Position numbers and translations under genes: made by a program | Shown: positions 1 through 5,295 of the stretch, in pieces | How positions within the stretch are numbered: position 1 is the stretch's first letter | Layout of the letters: the number at the start of each line of letters is the position of its first letter | The notes under the pieces: generated by a model | Told to the model about the DNA's origin: nothing | Seen by the model: only the letters and a program-made list of their open reading frames with translations | Databases searched by the model: none | Source of the DNA: an uncultured Lentisphaeraceae bacterium | Lineage (GTDB): Bacteria; Verrucomicrobiota; Kiritimatiellia; RFP12; DVOR01 | Length of the DNA: 6,061 nt | NCBI GenBank assembly: GCA_946056345.1 | Contig: CAMGJH010000074.1 | Span: forward strand, 1 to 6,061 | Direction of reading: 5' to 3'

Positions 1-907
1 GGTGGGTCTCGACCAAGAGGCCGTCGCAGCCCGCGCCCAGCGCCGCGCGAGAGAGGGGAATCACCAGCTCGAGCTTGCCGCCGCCGTGCGAAGGATCGGC
101 CACGATCGGCAGGTGAGTCAGGCGCTTGACTGCGGCCAGCGAGCCGAGGTCGAGGCAGTTGCGAGTAATCGTCTCGTAGGTGCGAATGCCGCGCTCGCAG
201 AGGATAACCTGCGTACAGCCGTTGGCCATCAGGTATTCGGCGCTCTGCAGCCACTCCTCAACGGTTCCGGCCATCCCGCGCTTGAGGATGACCGGCTTGC
301 CGGCCTTGCCCAGACGCTCGAGCAGGTCGTAGTTCTGCGAGTTGCGCGCGCCCACCTGGAAGACATCGGTGACATCCATCAGCCCCTCGATCTGGTTCGG
401 GCCGGGCACCTCGGTGATGAAGGCAACTTCCGGGAAGTCCTTCTTCACCTCGCGCAGCACGCGAATGCCCTCTTCCTTGAGGCCCTGGAAGTCGTAGGTG
501 GAAGTGCGCGGCTTGTAGACCATCGCGCGGATGACCTTGATGCCCAGCTTGACCAGGTCGGCCACCACCGCGTGGAACTGGTCGTAGCTCTCCACGGCGC
601 ACGGGCCGGCCATTACCGGGATGTTCCCGCCGCCAATCTTCGTTCCCTTGATGTCAACAATTGTGTCCTCCGGCTTGAAGTCGCGAGAGACCAACTTGTA
701 CTTCTTGCTCACGTGGATAATCTCCTGAACCGTGTCGAGCGCTTCGAGTTGCGCCACCGTCTGCGGATTGATTTCGTTCCCGATACAGGCAATCACCGTC
801 TGGTCGGTACCCGTCGTCACGCGCGGTTGATATCGCAGCGAGGTAATCCAGTCGCAGATTGTCTGCACATCTGCTTGCGTCGCGGTCGGCTTCATAATGA
901 TAATCAT
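1..907 (-). CDS. aroF: 3-deoxy-7-phosphoheptulonate (DAHP) synthase, type I-beta, 3' end cut by window edge
   Basis: The enzyme condenses phosphoenolpyruvate and erythrose 4-phosphate to DAHP, the first step of the cytosolic shikimate pathway to Phe, Tyr and Trp. The 302 visible residues run in order through a small ferredoxin-like N-terminal domain (about 1-70) and then the TIM barrel. Family signatures seen are KLVSRDFKPEDT (71-82), GPC (101-103), KPRTS (132-136), GARNSQN (186-192), LKRG (208-211), CERGIRT (237-243) and DPSH (271-274). C103, H274 and E300 match three expected metal ligands; the fourth lies past the edge. Thermotoga-type enzymes are about 340 residues, so some 35 are missing. 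In that family the N-terminal domain carries aromatic feedback inhibition. The start gives MIIIMKP, matching the family N-terminus, with AAGGA 13 bases upstream. The gene sits behind a Phe/Tyr leader peptide and terminator, so expression is probably attenuated. Confidence 0.97.
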   Translation of the reverse strand, partial: MIIIMKPTATQADVQTICDWITSLRYQPRVTTGTDQTVIACIGNEINPQTVAQLEALDTVQEIIHVSKKYKLVSRDFKPEDTIVDIKGTKIGGGNIPVMAGPCAVESYDQFHAVVADLVKLGIKVIRAMVYKPRTSTYDFQGLKEEGIRVLREVKKDFPEVAFITEVPGPNQIEGLMDVTDVFQVGARNSQNYDLLERLGKAGKPVILKRGMAGTVEEWLQSAEYLMANGCTQVILCERGIRTYETITRNCLDLGSLAAVKRLTHLPIVADPSHGGGKLELVIPLSRAALGAGCDGLLVETH

Positions 908-920
908 CGTTGTCTCACTT

Positions 921-925
921 TCCTT
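921..925 (-). promoter_or_regulatory. Shine-Dalgarno of the DAHP synthase gene
   Basis: AAGGA lies 13 bases upstream of the ATG and directly after the T-run of the attenuator. The bases CTTTC in the terminator tail are complementary to GAAAG overlapping the Shine-Dalgarno, so a small hairpin (about 917-933) could also mask the ribosome site. The spacing is long but usable. Confidence 0.55.
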
Positions 926-960
926 AAAAGAAAGCCGCACACCCTTCAAGGGAGCGCGGC
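926..960 (-). terminator. attenuator: intrinsic terminator between leader peptide and DAHP synthase
   Basis: On the minus strand a 12-position stem (arms 960-949 and 945-934) has eleven pairs, one of them G-T, and one T-T mismatch. It closes a 3-base TGA loop and is followed by TTTCTTTT. This is a factor-independent terminator lying only 18 bases before the DAHP synthase start codon and 29 bases after the leader stop codon. It cannot be the end of an upstream operon, because the leader ORF and promoter directly precede it. Its placement is that of an attenuator that aborts transcription when Phe/Tyr are plentiful. The competing antiterminator pairing could not be assigned with confidence. Confidence 0.87.
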
Positions 961-989
961 CGATCAAACATTGTTCCTTCTACAAAACC

Positions 990-1058
990 TTAGAGAACAA
1001 CCCGAGCGGCGCGCGGACTGCTAAAGTAAAAGTAAAAGTAGAAGGGCTTGTGTGTCAT
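990..1058 (-). CDS. Phe/Tyr-rich leader peptide of the DAHP synthase gene (22 aa)
   Basis: A 22-codon ORF starts MTHKP, continues FYFYFYF (codons 6-12: TTC TAC TTT TAC TTT TAC TTT) and ends ARVVL before TAA. Seven consecutive aromatic codons in so short an ORF, followed by an intrinsic terminator and the gene for the first aromatic-pathway enzyme, match the known logic of leaders such as enterobacterial pheL. Ribosomes stalled on uncharged tRNA-Phe or tRNA-Tyr would favour an antiterminator. Alternating Phe and Tyr codons would let the leader sense both amino acids; no Trp codon is present. GGAG lies 14 bases upstream, but the predicted transcription start is at or just before the ATG, so translation may be leaderless. 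The peptide itself probably has no function after synthesis. Confidence 0.86.
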   Translation of the reverse strand: MTHKPFYFYFYFSSPRAARVVL

Positions 1059-1066
1059 CAGCGCGT

Positions 1067-1096
1067 AGAATACTCCAATCGCCGCCGCCGTGTCAA
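1067..1096 (-). promoter_or_regulatory. sigma70-type promoter of the leader-DAHP synthase transcript
   Basis: A perfect -35 TTGACA (1096-1091) is followed after 18 bases by TATTCT (1072-1067), four of six matches to the -10 consensus. It lies just after the tRNA-Leu terminator and points into the leader ORF. Transcription should begin near 1058-1060, essentially at the leader ATG (1058). Confidence 0.72.
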
Positions 1097-1158
1097 GCAC
1101 TTTTTGCGACTTTTCTTTACAGCTCACACTTCGGGACAGTGAAGGAGCGGCGGACACG

Positions 1159-1189
1159 AAAAAAGCCGAAGTCTTGCGACTCCGGCTTT
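1159..1189 (-). terminator. intrinsic terminator of the tRNA-Leu gene
   Basis: Arms AAAGCCGGAGTC (1189-1178) and GACTTCGGCTTT (1173-1162) pair over 12 positions with a single G-T wobble and close a GCAA tetraloop, a stable GNRA type. A run of six T residues overlaps and follows the stem. It begins 4 bases past the encoded CCA of the tRNA and isolates it from the DAHP synthase unit. Confidence 0.92.
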
Positions 1190-1193
1190 AAGA

Positions 1194-1277
1194 TGGTGCT
1201 CGGGGGGGGACTCGAACCCCCACGGATCTCTCCACATGCACCTCAAGCATGCGTGTATGCCATTTCACCACCCGAGC
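1194..1277 (-). tRNA. trnL: tRNA-Leu, anticodon GAG
   Basis: The 84-base gene folds as a class II tRNA. The acceptor arms are GCTCGGG and CCCGAGC (7 perfect pairs), followed by A and an encoded CCA. The D stem is GTG/CAC with GG in the loop. The anticodon stem is CATGC/GCATG with loop TTGAGGT, giving anticodon GAG, which reads CUC and CUU. A short variable arm (GGA/TCC closing GAGA) and a T arm GGGGG-TTCGAGT-CCCCC complete it. The long variable region and overall sequence follow bacterial leucine tRNAs. It has its own promoter and terminator and so is probably a single-gene transcript. Confidence 0.97.
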
Positions 1278-1293
1278 GGTGAATACGGGCGGA

Positions 1294-1343
1294 ATGATAG
1301 CAAACCCCCAATACAGAATGCAAGCCCTTTTTTCACTTTTTTT
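1294..1343 (-). promoter_or_regulatory. promoter of tRNA-Leu with A-tract UP-like element
   Basis: TTGCAT (1323-1318) and TATCAT (1299-1294, five of six consensus bases) are separated by 18 bases and end 16 bases before the tRNA 5' end, predicting a leader of about 10 bases. Directly upstream, on the minus strand, lie an A7 tract (1343-1337) and an A6 tract (1333-1328). Their placement resembles the UP elements that bind the RNA polymerase alpha subunit at strong stable-RNA promoters. Confidence 0.7.
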
Positions 1344-1349
1344 GCACTT

Positions 1350-1380
1350 GGGCCGGGTTGACCTCGGACCCGGGCCGGGT
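1350..1380. repeat. short direct repeat GGGCCGGGT
   Basis: GGGCCGGGT occurs at 1350-1358 and again at 1372-1380, 22 bases (about two helical turns) apart, just upstream of the A-tracts of the tRNA promoter. It could be chance in GC-rich DNA or a paired protein site; no known operator was recognised. Confidence 0.3.
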
Positions 1381-1381
1381 G

Positions 1382-1411
1382 CGCTACAAGGGGGGGGACC
1401 ATTTTGTAGCG
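1382..1411. repeat. inverted repeat CGCTACAA / TTGTAGCG with G8 loop
   Basis: Perfect 8-base arms (1382-1389 and 1404-1411) enclose a 14-base loop that begins with eight G residues (eight C on the minus strand). No T-run follows on either strand, so it is not a typical intrinsic terminator. It lies between the glycan operon terminator and the tRNA promoter. Function unknown; a protein-binding site, an RNA stem or a repetitive extragenic element are possible. Confidence 0.5.
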
Positions 1412-1432
1412 GTGTCTGCTTGAATAGGCAAC

Positions 1433-1467
1433 CTTAGGGGTTAGGTTAGGCTCATATCACCCCTAGG
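1433..1467. repeat. imperfect inverted repeat around TAGGGGT / ACCCCTA
   Basis: Seven perfect pairs (1435-1441 with 1459-1465), extended by one G-T and one C-G pair, enclose a 17-base loop that carries two further TTAGG units. It lies 21 bases from the inverted repeat at 1382-1411. Together with that repeat it is the main structure in the intergenic stretch of about 320 bases between the tRNA promoter and the glycan operon terminator, where no credible ORF is seen. Confidence 0.4.
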
Positions 1468-1600
1468 CTTGGAGTCTTTTGGCAGAGCCGCGCACGCGCG
1501 CTCTAGCCACCATTTAACAAGCGCAGCCCCATCGACAGCGTGTAAGCGCAGGCGCGTAAACTTTTTGTGCGAGGGGGGCTGAGCGGGGTAAGGCCCCAGG

Positions 1601-1631
1601 GTAAAAGTAAAGCCGCCGGATTCGGCGGCTT
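1601..1631 (-). terminator. intrinsic terminator of the glycan operon
   Basis: Arms AAGCCGCCG (1631-1623) and CGGCGGCTT (1618-1610) pair perfectly over 9 positions around an AATC loop, followed by TACTTTTAC, a moderate T-rich tail. It begins 48 bases after the stop codon of the kinase-glycosyltransferase gene, the last gene of the operon. Confidence 0.87.
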
Positions 1632-1679
1632 GCAAGCGATGGCCCGGTCCAATGCGACGGGCCAATCCTTCATCGCTCC

Positions 1680-3503
1680 TCACCGGTCGTGACGATCGTG
1701 CGTGAAGACACCTTCGGGCAGGCCGATGCGGAAGTGATGTTTGCGCCACCACCAGCGGTTGAGCGGCGGCTCGAGAGTCTGGAGCTTATTGCCCTCGGCA
1801 TTGACGGTGTGGGAGGAAGGATGGGCCTCAGCGAAGTCGAGGAAGTGGCCCATCAACTCGTGGGAGAGGAGCGTGGACTGGTTGGTCCAGGGGAGGACCC
1901 AGCTATCGACGCAGAAGAAGTCCGGGCCAATCCGCTTAATCCACCGTGGGAAGAGCTGCTCTGGGTGGCGCTCGATATAGGGGCTGCGGCCCGCCCAACG
2001 CTGGGCCTTCCAGGGGCGAATGAACCGCCGAAGGCACTTGAGCCAGTACGGCGAGCAATCGAGTTCCTCGGTGTTAGCCCAGCGCGGATCGCAGGCTTGC
2101 ACCTCCCAGAAGCGCGAATACATCCGCGCAAAGCGGTTCTGCGCCCCGGGGTTGTAGCGGTTGCGCAGGCGGACGAGATCAACCTCGCCGGCTTCCAGGT
2201 GGGCCATCGCCTCGCGCAACTGGGCTTCCATCGACTCGGTGCTGACGCAGATCGGGAAGTCATTCTCCAGGACCAGCAGGTAATCGGTCTGCACGGTCTG
2301 CCAAATCCAGCGGAAGCCGCCCTGAATGCCGAGGTTGTTCTCGCGGTCGATGTGGCGCAGCCCGAAGGAGTCAACAATCGCGCGCAGTTCGGGGGTGGAG
2401 CTTTGGATACAGACGATCACCTCGTCGAAGAGGCGATAGAGGCCGTGGTCAATGTGGCTTTGGATGGTGTGGCGGGTGGTCTCCGGCGACTTGAAGCCGA
2501 GGATCGCCAGCCCAACCGTCTTGCCATAGGGCGCACCGAGGTGCCCACTTCCTGCGGCCGGCACGGCGACCTGGGGCTCGGCGACCGACGCGGCGGGCTG
2601 CTCGAGCACGTGGCTCAACACCTCCCGGACCACCTTCAGCTTACCGCGACTCTTGGGTTTGAGGGTCCACACCAGGCGCCAGGAGACGCGGCGGCGGGCC
2701 TTACGCATCTCATCGCGCCAGAAGCCATCGCCTGAATACTCCGGGTGAAGGGTCGGGGCGGCCTGGGCAGCAGCCTCCAAGGCCCGCCGGAACTCGGCCT
2801 CGCGCCCAGCCAACGCCATCAGCGGCGCGGTTTGGTTAAAGACGGCGAGGACGGAGAAGGCATCATTCCACACGCCACGGCGCGGAGAATATCCAAACCC
2901 GAGACCACAGTTGGAGCGGATAAAGTCAAAGGGCGGATTGTAGTAGCTCGGATTGGCCTTGGGAATCGCAGTCTGGAAGTCGATGAGCCACAGGCCCTCT
3001 GGGGCGAGGAGAAGGTTCTTGGGATTGATGTCGCGGTGGTAGATGGAGCCCTTCACAGCCGCCTGCGCAAGGTCCAGCAACCCCAACCGGAGGACCTCCG
3101 AACGGGCCTCGCCCAGCGGCTGCTTGGCCCGAACGAGATCCATCAACACCTCCCCTTGCACATAGGGCGAGACCACGACCACACTGCCATCGCGCAAGGT
3201 GTAGGTGTGCAGCGGGCAAGCCACGCGAATATGGCCCAACCCCAGCCGCTGCAAATCGGCCGCATACCGGCGCGTCATCTCGCTCTCCGCTTGAGCTTCA
3301 TCGACCAGGTGCGGAGCGTAGTGCTTCAAGAAGCACTGCTGAGCCGGAGAAGCCCCCTGGGCGGTCAGCGTTGCACGCCAAAAAGTGGAACCCGAAGCGC
3401 TCCATCCAACCGATAGCGGGTGCAACTGGCAAACATCGCCGAAGGACTCAACTTCGCGGCGAAAGGCTTCTTCTTCGCTAGAGAGGTGTGGGGAGGTGCT
3501 CAT
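1680..3503 (-). CDS. fusion protein: Kdo-kinase/WaaP-like sugar kinase + GT-A-like glycosyltransferase module
   Basis: The 607-residue protein has two parts. Residues 1 to about 300 look like a small bacterial protein-kinase-fold sugar kinase (Kdo kinase/WaaP type, phosphorylating lipopolysaccharide core sugars). The likely ATP lysine is K60 (CFLKHYA), the catalytic loop is HRDINPKN (156-163) with D158 and N163, and the metal site is LIDFQ with D175. After a Pro/Ala linker (about 302-321), residues 322-607 form a GT-A-like domain: GLAILGFKSP (331-340), NLGIQGGFRW (390-399) and LENDFP (412-417) where GT2 enzymes have the metal-binding Asp motif. The acceptor is unknown. The domain is about 68% identical to the N-terminal module of the upstream gene. 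No membrane helix is seen, so a cytosolic or membrane-face role is expected. The gene starts 27 bases after the upstream stop, in the same frame, with no evident Shine-Dalgarno, suggesting reinitiation. It is the last gene before the terminator. Confidence 0.85.
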   Translation of the reverse strand: MSTSPHLSSEEEAFRREVESFGDVCQLHPLSVGWSASGSTFWRATLTAQGASPAQQCFLKHYAPHLVDEAQAESEMTRRYAADLQRLGLGHIRVACPLHTYTLRDGSVVVVSPYVQGEVLMDLVRAKQPLGEARSEVLRLGLLDLAQAAVKGSIYHRDINPKNLLLAPEGLWLIDFQTAIPKANPSYYNPPFDFIRSNCGLGFGYSPRRGVWNDAFSVLAVFNQTAPLMALAGREAEFRRALEAAAQAAPTLHPEYSGDGFWRDEMRKARRRVSWRLVWTLKPKSRGKLKVVREVLSHVLEQPAASVAEPQVAVPAAGSGHLGAPYGKTVGLAILGFKSPETTRHTIQSHIDHGLYRLFDEVIVCIQSSTPELRAIVDSFGLRHIDRENNLGIQGGFRWIWQTVQTDYLLVLENDFPICVSTESMEAQLREAMAHLEAGEVDLVRLRNRYNPGAQNRFARMYSRFWEVQACDPRWANTEELDCSPYWLKCLRRFIRPWKAQRWAGRSPYIERHPEQLFPRWIKRIGPDFFCVDSWVLPWTNQSTLLSHELMGHFLDFAEAHPSSHTVNAEGNKLQTLEPPLNRWWWRKHHFRIGLPEGVFTHDRHDR

Positions 3504-3530
3504 GTTCTTGGGTGTCGATACAACGAGGGT

Positions 3531-5291
3531 TCAGGGACGAAATCGGCCGCGCGTAGCCACAAGGTAGGCTTGCCAAGGGCGCAAGCCACGCGGGACGATG
3601 CGCCGAGCAATCAGGAGAGGCTCCGTCGCTAAGGGGCGGAGTTTCTTATGCATTGTGGCGGCCAAGGTGTAACCGGCGCGGCTGACGGCCTCGACGACCT
3701 GCGCGTTGTAGCCGCCGCAGGGATAGGCGAAGGCTCGAGGCGCTTCGCCCAACAGACGCTCGAGCCAGGCGCGGTTCTCGACAATCTCGCGCTCGGCCTC
3801 AGCCAGGGGCACCTCGTCCAACCGCGTGTGATGGGCGGTGTGGCCGCCGAACTCGATGAGGCCGGAGGCCGCCATCTCGCGGATCTGCGCGGGGGTCAGG
3901 AAGGCGAGGTCCGTTTCGCCGCGGTTAGTGACGAAGCAGGTGGCCTTGGCCTTGAAGGCTTGAAGGATAGGGAAGAGCTCGGTGTAGTTGTCGGCGTAGC
4001 CATCGTCGAAGGTCAGCACCACGCTCCGGCGCACGGGCTTGTCGGCAGCCTCGGAAAGGGTCTGGAAGGTGTAGCCGGCCTTGCGCAGCGCGGTCAAGAG
4101 CCAGCACAACTCGCCCGGGCGGACGGTGTTATTCGGGCAGACGGGGTCGACCACCCGCTCATTGACCGTATGGAGCATCAGCACGATGGGGACCTTGGCC
4201 GGCGTGCGCGGCCGCCACCAGGCGACTGCGCCGCTGAAGCCCACCGCCGCCGCGCCGATTACGCCCATGGCCACCACGCGCGCCGCCATCGGCAGCCCCA
4301 GGCAGAGGAGCAACCCCGCCACCACAGCCACCACGCCCCCGGCAATCCACCGCTCGTAGGCGCGGGCCTTGGGAATAACGACCAGGCACTTGGCCCCCTG
4401 GCGGCCGCGGTCGAGCCGGCGATGCGTGAAGACCCCTTCGGGCAGCCCGATACGCAGGTGCTGGCGGCGCCACCAGAGGCGGTTGAGGGGTGTCTCGAGG
4501 GTGGGCATCTTGTTACCCTCGGAGTTGTGGATGTGCCAGGAGGGGTGCGAGTCGGCGTAGTCGAGGAGTTTACCGAAGCGCGCGTGGGAAATCAGGGTGC
4601 ACTGGTTGGTCCAGGGGAGCACCCAACTGTCGACGCACAGGAAGTCCGGCCCCAAGCGCTTTATCCAGCGCGGAAAGAGGCGCTCGGGATAACGCTCAAT
4701 GTAGGGACTGCGGCCGCACCAGCGCTGGGCTTTGAGGGGGCGCAAGCAACGCCGCAACGCCTTGATCCAGGCAGGGGCAGTACTCAATCGCTCGGTATCC
4801 GCCCAACGCGGATCGGGCTCACGCACCGGCCAAAAGTAGGAATAGGGCCCGGCAAACCGGTTCTGCTCGCCAGGGTTGAAGCGGTTGCGCAGGCGGACGA
4901 GGTCGACCTCGCCGGCCTCCAGGCGCGCCATCGCCTCGGCCAACTGCGCACGCATCGCCTCGGGGCTGACGCAGACGGGGATGTCGTTCTCCAAGATGAG
5001 CACGTAGTCGGTCTTCAGCGTCTCCCACGCCCAGCGGAAGCCGCCCTGGATGCCCAGGTTCTCCGGCCGACCAACGGCCCGAACGCCACAAGCCTTGGCC
5101 ATCGCCAGGTCCTCCTCGCTGCAAGCTTGGAAGCAGACGGTGACCTGGTCAAAGAGGTCATAGAGGCCGTGAGCGAGGTGGTTCTCAATCGAGGCGCGCG
5201 TGGTGCCCGGAGCCTTGTAGGCCAGGATGGCCAGACCGACGGTCTTGCCGTAGGGCGCGCCAAGTCGCTGAATGGGGGTGGAGGCGGGCAT
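3531..5291 (-). CDS. fusion protein: GT-A-like glycosyltransferase module + two membrane helices + NodB/CE4 polysaccharide deacetylase
   Basis: The 586-residue protein begins with a GT-A-like module (10-295): GLAILAYKAP (19-28), NLGIQGGFRW (78-87), LENDIP (100-105) and VDSWVLPWTNQ (220-230). Two hydrophobic stretches (about 315-333 and 337-358) look like a membrane hairpin. A CE4 deacetylase domain follows (about 366-575): LMLHTVN (371-377), the catalytic TFDD (427-430), HTAHH (484-488) and FAYPCGGYN (521-529). CE4 enzymes remove N-acetyl or similar groups from sugars using a divalent metal bound by Asp and two His, all present. Two helices would place both catalytic domains on the same side, probably the cytosol, as in lipid-linked sugar deacylation; this topology is inference. 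The start follows an AGGGAG ribosome site located in the end of the upstream gene, 9 bases before ATG and 4 bases after that stop. A reading extending further upstream in this frame overlaps the GT8 gene and is not used. Confidence 0.87.
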   Translation of the reverse strand: MPASTPIQRLGAPYGKTVGLAILAYKAPGTTRASIENHLAHGLYDLFDQVTVCFQACSEEDLAMAKACGVRAVGRPENLGIQGGFRWAWETLKTDYVLILENDIPVCVSPEAMRAQLAEAMARLEAGEVDLVRLRNRFNPGEQNRFAGPYSYFWPVREPDPRWADTERLSTAPAWIKALRRCLRPLKAQRWCGRSPYIERYPERLFPRWIKRLGPDFLCVDSWVLPWTNQCTLISHARFGKLLDYADSHPSWHIHNSEGNKMPTLETPLNRLWWRRQHLRIGLPEGVFTHRRLDRGRQGAKCLVVIPKARAYERWIAGGVVAVVAGLLLCLGLPMAARVVAMGVIGAAAVGFSGAVAWWRPRTPAKVPIVLMLHTVNERVVDPVCPNNTVRPGELCWLLTALRKAGYTFQTLSEAADKPVRRSVVLTFDDGYADNYTELFPILQAFKAKATCFVTNRGETDLAFLTPAQIREMAASGLIEFGGHTAHHTRLDEVPLAEAEREIVENRAWLERLLGEAPRAFAYPCGGYNAQVVEAVSRAGYTLAATMHKKLRPLATEPLLIARRIVPRGLRPWQAYLVATRGRFRP

Positions 5292-5295
5292 CTTG

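Noticed and set aside
2..1024. 340-residue plus-strand reading frame
   Set aside because: It is antisense to the DAHP synthase gene, has no family features, and arises from the GC-biased codon use of the real minus-strand gene.
1328..1343. T-tracts as a plus-strand terminator tail
   Set aside because: No stable stem directly precedes them on the plus strand, and no plus-strand gene lies upstream; they fit better as A-tracts of the tRNA promoter.
1390..1397. G8 run as a G-quadruplex
   Set aside because: Only one G-run of this kind is present; four spaced runs would be needed for a convincing intramolecular quadruplex.
1435..1450. Telomere-like TTAGG units
   Set aside because: Only three imperfect units occur; far too short for a telomeric or minisatellite array.
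1441..1752. 103-residue minus-strand ORF across the operon end
   Set aside because: It overlaps the end of the kinase fusion in another frame and runs through its terminator; no motif or ribosome site supports it.
1689..2735. 348-residue plus-strand reading frame
   Set aside because: Antisense to the glycosyltransferase module of the kinase fusion; no recognisable motif, and the minus-strand protein carries conserved blocks shared with its paralogue.
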